Assembly: GCF_001592305.1 (NCBI RefSeq)
Contig: NZ_BCWR01000001.1
Coordinates: forward strand, 248,001 to 312,000
DNA length: 64,000 nt
Source: Hydrogenophaga taeniospiralis CCUG 15921
GTDB lineage: Bacteria > Pseudomonadota > Gammaproteobacteria > Burkholderiales > Burkholderiaceae_C
Direction of reading: 5' to 3'
Within the stretch, counting starts at the first letter, position 1; the number at the start of each line of letters is the position of its first letter. A model generated the notes under the pieces. That model had not been told where the DNA came from, made no database searches, and saw only the letters and a program-made list of their open reading frames with translations. Below, one piece after another: positions 46,312 to 55,399 of the stretch. The position numbers were made by a program, and so were the translations under genes.

Positions 46312-47057
46312 CCCACCCCCACAGCCTCTCAGGCCGCCAGGAATCCGAAGTCCTGTGGACGCAACGGCGCGACACCCTCAAGGCCGCCGCCGCGTGGGTG
46401 GCCCTGGGGGGCCTGCCCGGGGCGATGGCCCAGCAGCGCAGCAACGTGGTGGAATTCGTGGGCGACGTGCTGCTCAACGGCCGGCGCATGGTGCAGCAGC
46501 AGACCATCCAGACCGGCGACGACATCATCACCGGCCCGGCATCGCGGCTGGTGTTCGTGATCGGCAACGCCGCGTTTCATGTGCGGCAGAACACGCGCAT
46601 GTCGGTTCAGCGCGGCAGCACGCTGAACACCGTGAGCCTGATGCGCCTGCTCACCGGCGCGGTGGTCAGTGTGTTCGGGCGCGGGGCGCGCCGCTCCATC
46701 GTCCTGCCCACGCTCACCGCCGGCATCCGGGGCACGGGGGTGTACGCCGAGGTCTTCCCCGACCAGCGCAGTTACTTCTGCAACTGTTACGGCACGGTGG
46801 AGATGAGCGCCCGCGGTGACCGCGCGCTGTCGCAGGCCAGCTACCACCAGTCGTTCTGGGGCGAGGTCGAGCCGAAGAAGGGCCGCTTCCTCACGCCCGC
46901 GGGCGCCATCAACCACACCGATGAAGAAGTCGAGTTCCTGGCGCGCCTGGTGGGCCAGCAGACCGCCTGGCAGATCGAAGGCAAGAAGGGCGTGAAAGAC
47001 GGCATGGGCTACATGGAGCAGCGCCCGCCGCAAGACCACCCCGCCATGCCCCGGTAA
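46308..47057 (+). CDS. FecR-domain periplasmic protein
   Basis: A 249-residue exported protein. A signal-like N-terminus containing RRDTLKAAAAWVALGGLPGAMAQ is followed by a FecR domain (VEFVGDVLLNGRRMVQQQ, TIQTGDDIITGPASRLVFV and NTVSLMRLLTGAVVSVFG, about residues 45-130). A Cys-rich loop (SYFCNCYGTVEM) follows the RGTGVYAEV segment. FecR domains sense or bind surface ligands, but here there is no sigma factor or receptor nearby, so the role is unknown. The start at 46308 overlaps the previous stop. Confidence 0.75.
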   Translation: MTHPHSLSGRQESEVLWTQRRDTLKAAAAWVALGGLPGAMAQQRSNVVEFVGDVLLNGRRMVQQQTIQTGDDIITGPASRLVFVIGNAAFHVRQNTRMSVQRGSTLNTVSLMRLLTGAVVSVFGRGARRSIVLPTLTAGIRGTGVYAEVFPDQRSYFCNCYGTVEMSARGDRALSQASYHQSFWGEVEPKKGRFLTPAGAINHTDEEVEFLARLVGQQTAWQIEGKKGVKDGMGYMEQRPPQDHPAMPR

Positions 47058-47107
47058 ACGGGGCCCCGGGCGCTGACAGCGCGCCGGCGGGCGGCGCCGT
47101 CTTCAAA

Positions 47108-47136
47108 CCGTCACACAGTCATCACACCGGTGTCAC
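47108..47136 (+). promoter_or_regulatory. Pho box candidate upstream of phoX
   Basis: Three 7-base units in exact 11-base steps: CCGTCAC (47108), TCATCAC (47119) and GTGTCAC (47130), against the PhoB half-site CTGTCAT/CTGTCAC. The first and third match well, the middle less so. Located 47-75 bp before the phoX ATG, the usual position for PhoB activation. Confidence 0.65.
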
Positions 47137-47182
47137 GCAAGCTCTCCAACATGGCGTTTTTCAACCACGCCCTGAGGCAAGC

Positions 47183-49351
47183 ATGCGCGACCACACCCCA
47201 CACAACAACCCGCAAACGGACTTCAACGAAGAGGACTCGAACACCTCGGCCAACCCGCGCTTCGAGCAGGTGCTCGACACCCGCCTGAGCCGCCGCAGCC
47301 TGTTCAAGGGCGCCGGCATGGCCGGTGCGGCTCTGGGTGTGACCGCCGTGACCGGTTGCGCCACCACCGGCGCCAGCGCCACCTCGGTAGACCGCCTGGG
47401 CTTCAAGCCCGTGGCCAAGAGCCTGGCCGACGCGGTCATCGTGCCCGAGGGCTACACCGCCCAGGTCGTCTACGCGCTGGGCGACCCGCTCACCGCCAGC
47501 ACCCCCGCCTTCAAGAACGACGGCACCGACGCCGACTTCGAGCACCGCGCCGGCGACCACCACGACGGCATGGAGTGGTTTGGCCTGGACGCTTCGGGCA
47601 AGCCCTCGAACAGCTTCAACAGCCGCGGCCTGCTGGCCATGAACCACGAGGCCACCACCGACGAGCAGCTCTCTTCCTTCTTCATCCACGCCAACGGCGG
47701 CACCGCTACCCTGCCCCGCCCCGCCGCCGAGGTGGACAAGGAACTGGCCATCCACGGCCTGTCTTTCGTGGAAGTGCACTCCGACGGCAAGCGCTGGGCC
47801 TACCAGCCGGGCTCGGCCTTCAACCGCCGCGTCACCACCATGACGCCGGGCGCCATCCACGGCCCGGCGCGCGGCAGCGAGCACCTGGTCACGAAATTCA
47901 GCCCCGACGCGACCCAGTGCCGCGGCACGCTGAACAACTGCGGCACCGGCAAGACGCCCTGGGGCACGTTTGTGTCGGGCGAGGAAAACTGGTACGGCTA
48001 CTTCTTCCGCGACGCGAAAGACGACGATGCGCGCAAGAAGGACAAACACGTGCAGGCGCTCAAGCGCTACGGCCGCAAGGCCGGCGCGGCCAGCCGCCAC
48101 GGCTGGGAAAGCGCCGGCCCGCAAGACCAGTACGTGCGCTGGAACAACGGCGCCCTGGCCGCCAGTGCCAAAGCCGACTACCGCAACGAGATGAACACCT
48201 TCGGCTATGTGGTGGAGATGGACGCCTACGACACCCAGGCCCCCATGCGCAAGCGCACCGGCCTGGGCCGCTTCGCGCACGAAAGCGTGGCCTTCGCCAA
48301 GCCGGTGGCCGGTCAGCCGATCGTGGCCTACATGGGCGACGACGCACGCGGCGAGTACATCTACAAGTTCGTGTCCGACGCCAAGTGGGACCCGAAAGAC
48401 GCCAGCCCGGCCAACCGCCTGGCCGCTGGCGACAAGTACCTCGACAAGGGCACGCTGTTTGCCGCGCGCTTCAAGGGCGATGGCAGCGGCGAGTGGCTGG
48501 AACTCTCGATGAACAACCCGGTGATCGCCGGCAGCTCGTATTTCGAGTTCAAGAGCAACGCCGACGTGGCCATCTTCACCCGCCTGGCGGCCGACGCCGT
48601 GGGCGCGACCAAGATGGACCGCCCGGAATGGAACGGCGTGCACCCGCGCACCGGCGAGGTGTACTTCACCCTCACCAACAACAGCAACCGCGCCCCGGAA
48701 AGCACCAACGCCGTGAACCCGCGCTCCTACAAGGACATGAAGGGCAGCAAGGAGCAAAAGGGCAACGTGCACGGCCACATCGTGCGCCTGGCCGATGCCT
48801 CGTCCGCCGCGGCCGCGTTCAAGTGGGACATCTACGTGTTCGGCGCCGAGGCCGATGCGGACAAGTCCAGCGTGAACCTCTCCAGCCTCACGGACGAGAA
48901 CGACATGTCCGCACCCGACGGCCTGGTGTTCAGCCCGGCCACCGGCATCTGCTGGATCCAGACCGACGACGGCGCCTACACCGACAAGACCAACTGCATG
49001 ATGCTGGCCGCCATTCCCGGCAAGGTCGGCGACGGCGGTGCGCGCACGGTCAAGCATGGCGACAGGGAAGTGACCACCTACGTGGGCAAGACCCCCACAC
49101 CCACCACGCTGGCGCGCTTCCTGGTCGGCCCCAAGGGCTGCGAGATCACCGGCTGGTGCGAAACGCCCGATGGCCGCGCGGTGTTCGTCAACATCCAGCA
49201 CCCGGGTGAAAGCACCAAGATGGCCGATGTGAACGACCCGGCCAAGTACCAGAGCCAGTGGCCCGCCAACGCCGGCTACGGCGCCGGCAAGCGCCCGCGC
49301 TCGGCCACCATCGCCATCACCAAGAACGACGGCGGCCTGATCGGCAGCTGA
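47183..49351 (+). CDS. phoX: PhoX-type alkaline phosphatase (DUF839)
   Basis: A 722-residue exported phosphatase that releases phosphate from organic monoesters outside the cytoplasm. The N-terminus holds a twin-arginine signal (DTRLSRRSLFKGAGMAGAAL). The body shows PhoX features such as GLLAMNHEATTDEQ, WGTFVSGEENWYGYFF and EMDAYDTQAPMRKRTGLGRF, the latter two contributing Ca/Fe ligands in characterised PhoX. Tat export fits because the enzyme is folded with its metals in the cytoplasm. A three-unit Pho box lies upstream, and phosphonate genes follow within a few kilobases. Confidence 0.9.
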   Translation: MRDHTPHNNPQTDFNEEDSNTSANPRFEQVLDTRLSRRSLFKGAGMAGAALGVTAVTGCATTGASATSVDRLGFKPVAKSLADAVIVPEGYTAQVVYALGDPLTASTPAFKNDGTDADFEHRAGDHHDGMEWFGLDASGKPSNSFNSRGLLAMNHEATTDEQLSSFFIHANGGTATLPRPAAEVDKELAIHGLSFVEVHSDGKRWAYQPGSAFNRRVTTMTPGAIHGPARGSEHLVTKFSPDATQCRGTLNNCGTGKTPWGTFVSGEENWYGYFFRDAKDDDARKKDKHVQALKRYGRKAGAASRHGWESAGPQDQYVRWNNGALAASAKADYRNEMNTFGYVVEMDAYDTQAPMRKRTGLGRFAHESVAFAKPVAGQPIVAYMGDDARGEYIYKFVSDAKWDPKDASPANRLAAGDKYLDKGTLFAARFKGDGSGEWLELSMNNPVIAGSSYFEFKSNADVAIFTRLAADAVGATKMDRPEWNGVHPRTGEVYFTLTNNSNRAPESTNAVNPRSYKDMKGSKEQKGNVHGHIVRLADASSAAAAFKWDIYVFGAEADADKSSVNLSSLTDENDMSAPDGLVFSPATGICWIQTDDGAYTDKTNCMMLAAIPGKVGDGGARTVKHGDREVTTYVGKTPTPTTLARFLVGPKGCEITGWCETPDGRAVFVNIQHPGESTKMADVNDPAKYQSQWPANAGYGAGKRPRSATIAITKNDGGLIGS

Positions 49352-49381
49352 TGTTTCCCCGAGGGGCCCGCCCCTCGCGCC

Positions 49382-49564
49382 TCAGGGCGCGGGGTCGGGC
49401 CCTTGTTCATGGGGCAGGCCCAGGCCCGCGCGCCAGGCGCGGTAGCGCGAACGGTGCAGCGCGAACAGCTCCACCAGGCCCCAGGCCAGGCCGCAGGCGA
49501 TCATGCCGAACGACAGCACGAAGCGTTGCACCTCGGTCTTCCGCGGTGACCATGCATGTTTCAC
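49382..49564 (-). CDS. Small membrane protein, unknown
   Basis: A possible 60-residue protein starting at GTG 49564, after a GAGGGG ribosome-binding-like stretch. One hydrophobic helix (VLSFGMIACGLAWGLVELFAL) is followed by a basic segment (HRSRYRAWRAG) and a polar tail. I do not recognise the family. It is convergent with phoX. It could be a chance reading frame in GC-rich sequence. Confidence 0.4.
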   Translation of the reverse strand: MKHAWSPRKTEVQRFVLSFGMIACGLAWGLVELFALHRSRYRAWRAGLGLPHEQGPDPAP

Positions 49565-49693
49565 AGGAAAACCCCTCGTCAAGCCAGGATGCCTGCCAAG
49601 ATAGGCCACCTGTGTGACCGTTTCGCGTCAGGGCGCGGCACGGCGCAAGGCCCCCTTTGAACACCCCGTGTGAACCCCGCCCATCCATTCACC

Positions 49694-50728
49694 ATGCCCC
49701 ACAGCGCCCTGCCCGAACTGATCGCGCTGGAGAAGATCGTCGGGCAGGGCGCGCCCCATCTGCAGGCGCGGGTGGTGTGCGAGGTGTCGGTGGCAGCGGG
49801 CCACCGTTTTCCCGTCTACGCCATCGGCCTGGGCACCACCGACCCGCAGGCCCCCGCGGTCGGGTTCTTTGGCGGCGTGCACGGCCTCGAACGGATCGGC
49901 GCGCAGGTGGTGATTGCGTTTCTGCAGAACGTCGTCATGCGGCTGCGCTGGGACCAGACCCTGCACCGGCAGCTGGAGCAGGTCCGGCTGGTCTTCATGC
50001 CCATCGTCAACCCCGGCGGGATGTGGGCGGCCACACGGGCCAATCCGCGCGGCGTGGACCTGATGCGCAACGCCCCGGTGGAGGCGCGGGAGAAAGTGCC
50101 TTACCTGCTCGGTGGCCAGCGCCTGAGCGCGGGCCTGCCCTGGTACCGCGGACGGCTCGGTGACCCGATGGAAGCGGAGAGCCAGGCGCTGTGCGACGTG
50201 GTGCAGAGCGAGCTGCTGAGCCGCCCGTTCAGCCTCGCGCTGGACTGCCACTCGGGGTTCGGCGTGAGCGACCGCCTGTGGTTTCCCTACGCCCACACGC
50301 GCGAACCGATTGCGCACCTGGCGGAGCTGCACGCGCTCAAGGACATCTTTCTGCAGGCGCACAGCCACCACCCCTACATCATCGAACCCCAGAGCGCGCA
50401 GTACCTGGCGCACGGCGACCTCTGGGACCACCTCTACCTGCGGGCCCGCGCCGAGCACCCGGAGCGCAGCTTTCTGCCGCTGACGCTGGAGATGGGCTCG
50501 TGGCTGTGGATCAAGAAGAACCCGCGCCAGTTGTTTTCGCGCAAGGGCATCTTCAACCCGCTGATCGACCACCGCCAGCAGCGCGTGCTGCGCCGCCACC
50601 TCTCGCTGCTGGACTTCCTCGCGCGGGCCGCCTGCAGCCACGCGCACTGGACCCCGAGCCCGGACACCCGCGACCAGCGCCACGCCGACGCCCTGGCGCA
50701 CTGGTACGGAGCACAGGACACGCCATGA
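49694..50728 (+). CDS. M14-family zinc carboxypeptidase-like protein
   Basis: A 344-residue protein with the zinc-site motif GGVHGLERIG (HxxE), the downstream His in ALDCHSGFG and the general-base Glu in LTLEMGSWLW, all characteristic of M14 peptidases and related deacylases. No signal peptide, so cytoplasmic; the substrate is unknown. ATG at 49694 is preferred; a GTG at 49670 would add eight residues. Its stop overlaps the start of the next hydrolase. Confidence 0.8.
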   Translation: MPHSALPELIALEKIVGQGAPHLQARVVCEVSVAAGHRFPVYAIGLGTTDPQAPAVGFFGGVHGLERIGAQVVIAFLQNVVMRLRWDQTLHRQLEQVRLVFMPIVNPGGMWAATRANPRGVDLMRNAPVEAREKVPYLLGGQRLSAGLPWYRGRLGDPMEAESQALCDVVQSELLSRPFSLALDCHSGFGVSDRLWFPYAHTREPIAHLAELHALKDIFLQAHSHHPYIIEPQSAQYLAHGDLWDHLYLRARAEHPERSFLPLTLEMGSWLWIKKNPRQLFSRKGIFNPLIDHRQQRVLRRHLSLLDFLARAACSHAHWTPSPDTRDQRHADALAHWYGAQDTP

Positions 50729-51501
50729 CCACGCCCCCCTGGATCTTCCTGCGCGGCCTCACGCGCGAAGCGGCGCACTGGGGCGGCTTCCCGGCCGTGT
50801 TCCAGCGGGCCATGCCCACGGCCCGCATCGTCACCCCGGACCTGCCCGGCAACGGCCAGCGCCACCGCGAGGCCAGCCCGGCCACGGTCGCGGGCATGGT
50901 GGCCGCCTGCCGCGCGGAGCTCGCCCGGCAGGGCATCGCCCCACCGGTGCACCTGCTGGCCATGTCGCTGGGCGCCATGGTGGCGGCCGAGTGGGCGCGC
51001 GTGGCACCGGCCGAGGTGGCGGCCTGCGTGCTGATCAACACCAGCTTTCGCCCTTTCAGCCCCCTGCGCCAGCGCCTGCTGGCGCACAACACCCCCACCC
51101 TGCTGCGCCTGGCGTTCGCCCCCGGTTCAGCGCAAGACGCCGAACGGGCGATCCTGCGCATGACCAGCAACCGCGTGCAGGCCCATGAGCCGGTGCTTCA
51201 AGACTGGGTGGCCGCGCGCGTGCAGCGCCCGGTGTCCGCGGCCAACGCCCTGCGCCAGCTGGTGGCGGCCGCGCGCTTCAGCGCCGCGCCTGCGGCGCCC
51301 ATCCCGAAGGTATTGCTGCTGGCCAGCGAGCACGACCACCTGGTGGACAGCCGCTGCTCGCGGGCCATCGCCAGCGCCTGGCACTGCCCGCTGGTGATGC
51401 ACCCCAGCGCGGGCCACGACCTGCCGCTGGACGACCCGGCGTGGGTGGCGGATCAGGTACGGCGGTGGTGGCAGGGCCCGCCGGACGCACCGGGCGCCTG
51501 A
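50725..51501 (+). CDS. Alpha/beta hydrolase
   Basis: A 258-residue alpha/beta-hydrolase-fold protein. The nucleophile elbow is AMSLGAM (G-x-S-x-G weakened to M-S-L-G), with the Asp in ASEHDHLVD and His in SAGHDLPLDDP completing a triad. The function is unknown. It starts within the stop of the M14 gene (ATGA), so the two are probably co-expressed. It ends just before the convergent phnE-type gene. Confidence 0.75.
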   Translation: MTTPPWIFLRGLTREAAHWGGFPAVFQRAMPTARIVTPDLPGNGQRHREASPATVAGMVAACRAELARQGIAPPVHLLAMSLGAMVAAEWARVAPAEVAACVLINTSFRPFSPLRQRLLAHNTPTLLRLAFAPGSAQDAERAILRMTSNRVQAHEPVLQDWVAARVQRPVSAANALRQLVAAARFSAAPAAPIPKVLLLASEHDHLVDSRCSRAIASAWHCPLVMHPSAGHDLPLDDPAWVADQVRRWWQGPPDAPGA

Positions 51502-51502
51502 T

Positions 51503-52312
51503 TCACAGGACCTTCTTGCGCAGCACCGCGCTCAGCCGCTCCACCAGCACCACCAGCGCGAAGATCGCCAGGATGATGGTGGCGGCCTCGTCGTAGTTGA
51601 ACAGGTCCATCGCCACCTTCAGCTCGATGCCGATGCCGCCCGCCCCCACCAGCCCGAGCACCACCGACGAACGCGTCGCCTTCTCCAGGCTGAACAGCGA
51701 GGTGTTGATGAACGAAGGCATGGCGGCGGGGAACACCGAACACATGATCAGCGACAGCCGGCCCGTGCCCATGGCGGACAGCGCCTCCTGCGGCCCGCGG
51801 TCCACCTCTTCCATGGCCTCGGCAAAGAAGCGGCCACAGAAACCGATCTTGTCAATGACGATGGCCAGGGTGCCGGCGAACGGCCCCAGGCCGACCGACA
51901 CCACGAACAGCAGCGCCCACACCAGATCGGGCACGGTGCGGAAGAAAGCGATCAGGTGGCGCGCCGCGTGGTAGACCAGCGGGTGCGGCGAGAGGTGGGG
52001 CGTGGCCAGCACCGCCATGGGAATGCTCAGCAGCACGCCGACCACCGTGCCCACGAAGGCCATCTGGAAGGTTTCCAGCAACGCCCAGCCCACGGCTTCG
52101 AGCCGCGCGGTCGATGGCGGCAGCATCTCGCCCACCAGCCGAGTCATCTGGGGGATGCCGCCCCAGAGGTCGCCGAACGACACACCGGTCTTGTTGACCG
52201 ACCAGGCGAAGAAGCCGAGCACGATCAGCCAGACCATGAAGCTGGCCGGGCTGGTGCGCTCGAAGCGGTCGGGCAAGGCGCGCAAGGCGGGGGCCTGGGG
52301 ACGGCTATGCAT
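51503..52312 (-). CDS. phnE: Phosphonate-type ABC transporter permease (cluster 1)
   Basis: A 269-residue permease with about six membrane helices and the EAA-type loop with RTVPDLVWALLFV and GPQEALSAMGTGRL. GLVGAGGIGIELKVAMDLFNYDEA is a typical PhnE ending. It overlaps the ATPase gene by 8 bp. With the ATPase and binding protein it forms a complete importer for an organophosphorus or related oxyanion. Confidence 0.88.
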   Translation of the reverse strand: MHSRPQAPALRALPDRFERTSPASFMVWLIVLGFFAWSVNKTGVSFGDLWGGIPQMTRLVGEMLPPSTARLEAVGWALLETFQMAFVGTVVGVLLSIPMAVLATPHLSPHPLVYHAARHLIAFFRTVPDLVWALLFVVSVGLGPFAGTLAIVIDKIGFCGRFFAEAMEEVDRGPQEALSAMGTGRLSLIMCSVFPAAMPSFINTSLFSLEKATRSSVVLGLVGAGGIGIELKVAMDLFNYDEAATIILAIFALVVLVERLSAVLRKKVL

Positions 52313-53129
52313 ACAAGGTCCTCAGTTCGGCCACGTTCACCTCGTGGCTGAGCGCGTCCAGCACGATCCGGCCGCGCTGCAGGGCGATCACGCGGTCGGC
52401 GTATTTCACGGCGTGCGCCAGATCGTGGGAGGTGAAGACCATGGTCAGCCCCTCGTCTTTCACCAGCCCGGAAAACAGCGACATCACCTCGTCGCCGGCC
52501 ACCGGGTCGAGGCTGGCCGCGGGCTCGTCGGCCACGATGAGGCGCGGCCGCTGCATCAGGGCGCGCGCCACCGCCACCCGCTGCGACTGCCCGCCCGAGA
52601 GCTTGTCGGCCCGGCGCAGCGCGATGTGCGACAGCCCCACGCGCTCCAGACAGCCCAGGGCTTCGCCGCGCAGCGCCGCGGGTGCGAGCCCCTGAAACCA
52701 GGCGTGCGCCAGCGGAGTGCGCGGCAGCGCGCCGTGCAGCACGTTGGACAGTGCCGAGAGGCGCGGCACCAGGTTGTGCTTCTGGAACACGAAGCCCACC
52801 TGGGACCGCAGGCGCCGCAAGGCCGGCGCGTCCAGGCCGGCCAGTGGCGTGCCGAACAACCGCACCTCGCCACCGTCGGGCGGGATCAGGTGCATGCAGC
52901 AGCGCAGCAGCGTGGACTTGCCGGCGCCGTTGGCGCCGATCAGCGCCACCCGCTGGCCCGCCTTCACCTGAAAGGCCACACCGTCGAGCACCGGCTGGGC
53001 GGCATCAAAGCGCTTGCTCAGGCCACGCACCCAGAGATCGGCGGGCGGGGCGGTGGTCTCCAGGGCCTGGGCCCCGGGCAGGGCCTCGCCGTCCACCAGC
53101 GTGGCAGCGGGCGCGAACGTGTTCAACAT
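52305..53129 (-). CDS. phnC: Phosphonate-type ABC transporter ATP-binding protein (cluster 1)
   Basis: A 274-residue ATPase. Walker A is GANGAGKST, the signature LSGGQSQR and Walker B LIVADEP. A 25-residue N-terminal extension before the domain may be over-reading, but no closer ATG fits. It lies between phnD and phnE, 21 bp after phnD, and overlaps phnE by 8 bp. Confidence 0.88.
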   Translation of the reverse strand: MLNTFAPAATLVDGEALPGAQALETTAPPADLWVRGLSKRFDAAQPVLDGVAFQVKAGQRVALIGANGAGKSTLLRCCMHLIPPDGGEVRLFGTPLAGLDAPALRRLRSQVGFVFQKHNLVPRLSALSNVLHGALPRTPLAHAWFQGLAPAALRGEALGCLERVGLSHIALRRADKLSGGQSQRVAVARALMQRPRLIVADEPAASLDPVAGDEVMSLFSGLVKDEGLTMVFTSHDLAHAVKYADRVIALQRGRIVLDALSHEVNVAELRTLYA

Positions 53130-53150
53130 GGTGGTGCGGCGCCCGGGGGA

Positions 53151-54026
53151 TCAATCGCCCACGAAGGCGGCGTACTGCGCCTGGCCGATGGTGGCGTACA
53201 TCTTGCGCACGTAGTTGTAGTCGGCGTCGGCGATGCTGGGGATGAACTTCATGCCCTGGAACTTCTGGTTTTCGTCCGGCCCCATCAGCACGGCGGCGAT
53301 GAGTGCTTCGGAGTTCTCGCTGAAGACCTTTTTCATCTGGCCGACCACGGCGTCGGGCACATGAGTGCCGGCGAGCAGCACGTCGTTGGGCAGGTCGCGC
53401 CCACGCGCGATGACCTTGAAGACCACATCGGGGTGGCGCTTGGACAGGCCGGGCAGATCGGTGCGGTTGATGCCGATGGCGGACACGTCGCCGCGCTTCA
53501 TGGCCTCGACCGCCACGTTGCGGTTGATGTGCAGGATCTGCACGTCCTGCCCGGGCTTGAGGCCCAGGTCGGCCAGCACCTGGATCGGCGAGAGGTGGCG
53601 CGAGGTGGAGCCGACGTCACCCAGGGCCACCTTCTTGCCCTTGAGGTCTTCCACGCCGTCGATGCCCGAGCCCACCAGCGTGACCACCGAGCCGTAGTAC
53701 TCGGGGCGGCTGAAGCCCACCACCAGCTTGGCGTCGGTGCGCTTCTTGAACACCACGTATTCGGCCGGGCCGGTCAGCACGAGGTCGATCTTCTTCGCGT
53801 TGAGCGCTTCCACCGCGGCGGTGCGGTTGGGCACGGGGAACAGCTCGACCTTCATGCCGGACTTTTCCGACAGGATCTTCTGGAAGCCGGCGTATTCGCG
53901 CTGCAGGTTCTCCAGCCCCACGATGTCGGTGACGGCCAGGCGCAGCGTTTGCGCCTGGGCCGAGATAGCGGTGGCGGTGAGGCCGATCACCGCGGCGGCG
54001 GTGGCGAGGTGTTTGGTCCAGTTCAT
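53151..54026 (-). CDS. phnD: Phosphonate/phosphite-type ABC substrate-binding protein (cluster 1)
   Basis: A 291-residue periplasmic protein with a signal peptide ending near SAQAQ. The fold is the PhnD/PtxB type, with RTAAVEALNAKKIDLVLTGP and VALGDVGSTSRHLSPIQ. It lacks the AxDYAGVIEAMRFNKVHVAWYGN pattern of the second PhnD in this window, so it is divergent and may bind a different ligand such as phosphite, phosphate or another phosphonate. Divergent from the phnM homologue, with Pho-box candidates between them. Confidence 0.82.
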   Translation of the reverse strand: MNWTKHLATAAAVIGLTATAISAQAQTLRLAVTDIVGLENLQREYAGFQKILSEKSGMKVELFPVPNRTAAVEALNAKKIDLVLTGPAEYVVFKKRTDAKLVVGFSRPEYYGSVVTLVGSGIDGVEDLKGKKVALGDVGSTSRHLSPIQVLADLGLKPGQDVQILHINRNVAVEAMKRGDVSAIGINRTDLPGLSKRHPDVVFKVIARGRDLPNDVLLAGTHVPDAVVGQMKKVFSENSEALIAAVLMGPDENQKFQGMKFIPSIADADYNYVRKMYATIGQAQYAAFVGD

Positions 54027-54072
54027 GAGGCAACTCCAAGTGGTTTAGACAACTTGGAGAGCGTGACGCCGT

Positions 54073-54149
54073 GCGATGACAAAGTTGTGTAGACGACATG
54101 AAGTTTTCATGACTTGTATGACACCGCCTTTTCGTCGCGCCGCTGTCAC
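54073..54149. promoter_or_regulatory. Divergent promoter region with Pho-box candidates
   Basis: In the 170 bp between phnD and phnM, 11-base spaced units occur on both strands. On the minus strand AAGTCAT, ACTTCAT and, two steps further, TTGTCAT fall in phase (54076-54115). On the plus strand TCGTCGC is followed 11 bases later by a perfect CTGTCAC (54143-54149). This suggests PhoB control of both directions, though individual units are degenerate. Confidence 0.5.
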
Positions 54150-54196
54150 ACAAAGGCGGCACGCTGGACGGCTTTTGATCACCGGGGATACCAGGC

Positions 54197-55399
54197 ATGA
54201 ACACATTGGAGCGGTTTGCGATCGCAGGCGGCAGCGCCCTGCTGCCATCGGGTTTTCAGGATGACGTGGTCATCACGGTGGACCACGGCGTCATCGTGGA
54301 GATCGGCAGCGAAGCCAACGGCGCACCGGTGATGGACGCCCGGGGCCTGCGGGTGATGCCCGGCATCATCGACCTGCATGGCGACGCCTTCGAGCGCCAG
54401 ATCATGCCCCGCCCGGGCGTGCACTTCGACCTGCAGCTCGCCCTGGCCGAGACCGACCGGCAACTGGTGGCCAACGGCATCTCCACCGCCTTCCATGGCG
54501 TGACCTTCTCCTGGGAACCGGGCCTGCGCAGCCGCGAAACGCTGGTGCGCCTGATGGCGGCGATGGACGCCGCGGCCGGCCACCTGTCGTGCGATGCGCG
54601 CCTGCACCTGCGCCACGAAACCTACAACCTCGACGGCGAGGAAGAGGTGCTGGGCTGGCTGGCCAAAGGCCGCATCGCCCTGCTCGCCTTCAACGACCAC
54701 ACCGCCGACATCCTGCGCAAGATCGGGCATCCGAAAGACGGCATGACGGTGCTGCAGCGCACCGGTCTGCCCGCCGAAGCCTTGCAGGCGCTGGCCGAGC
54801 GGGTCGCCGCGCGGCACGGGGAGGTGCCGGCCTCCATCCGCCGCCTGGCCGCCGCCGCGCTGGCCGCCGGGGTGCCCATGGCCTCGCACGACGACCCATC
54901 GCCCGAGGTGCGCACCGGGTACCAGACCCTCGGCTGCACGATTTCGGAGTTTCCCAAGACCATCGAGACCGCGACGCTGGCCCGCCTGTATGGCAACCCG
55001 GTGGTGTTTGGCGCGCCCAACGTCGTGCGTGGCGGCAGTCACATGAGCAACGCGGTGTCGGCGGCGGTCATGGCGCGCGCGGGCCTGTGCACGGTGCTCA
55101 CGTCCGATTACTACTACCCGGCCATGCTGCCGGCCGCCTTCCGCCTGAGCGAAGACGGCGTCTGTGATCTCGCCAACGCCTGGGCCATGATCTCCAGCAA
55201 CGCCGCGGATGCGGCCGGGCTGTCTGATCGTGGCCGCCTCGCCGTGGGCCTGCGGGCCGACATCGTGCTCGTGCGCACGCCGGCCGGGCGGCCACCCAGC
55301 GTGGCGGCGCACGTCATCGGCGGTCACCTGGCTTTTGCGGCCAAGGGGGCTCCGCGGTTTCATGCCCCTTTGAAAGCCGTTGCCCTGGAAACGCTCTGA
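54197..55399 (+). CDS. phnM: PhnM-type phosphonate metabolism amidohydrolase (cluster 1)
   Basis: A 400-residue amidohydrolase-fold enzyme; PhnM hydrolyses ribose 1-methylphosphonate 5-triphosphate to the monophosphate and diphosphate. Landmarks are MPGIIDLHGDAFERQIMPRPGV, ASHDDPSPEV, VVFGAPNVVRGGSHMSNAVS and TSDYYYPAMLPAAFRLSEDG. The same gene occurs again at 60118, in the C-P lyase region, so this copy, paired with its own transporter, is an extra. Its start follows a Pho-box candidate. Confidence 0.88.
   Translation: MNTLERFAIAGGSALLPSGFQDDVVITVDHGVIVEIGSEANGAPVMDARGLRVMPGIIDLHGDAFERQIMPRPGVHFDLQLALAETDRQLVANGISTAFHGVTFSWEPGLRSRETLVRLMAAMDAAAGHLSCDARLHLRHETYNLDGEEEVLGWLAKGRIALLAFNDHTADILRKIGHPKDGMTVLQRTGLPAEALQALAERVAARHGEVPASIRRLAAAALAAGVPMASHDDPSPEVRTGYQTLGCTISEFPKTIETATLARLYGNPVVFGAPNVVRGGSHMSNAVSAAVMARAGLCTVLTSDYYYPAMLPAAFRLSEDGVCDLANAWAMISSNAADAAGLSDRGRLAVGLRADIVLVRTPAGRPPSVAAHVIGGHLAFAAKGAPRFHAPLKAVALETL

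Noticed and set aside
47111..49201. A 696-residue minus-strand frame over phoX
   Set aside because: Low-complexity composition and no domain, while the plus-strand phoX has a Tat signal and clear family motifs.
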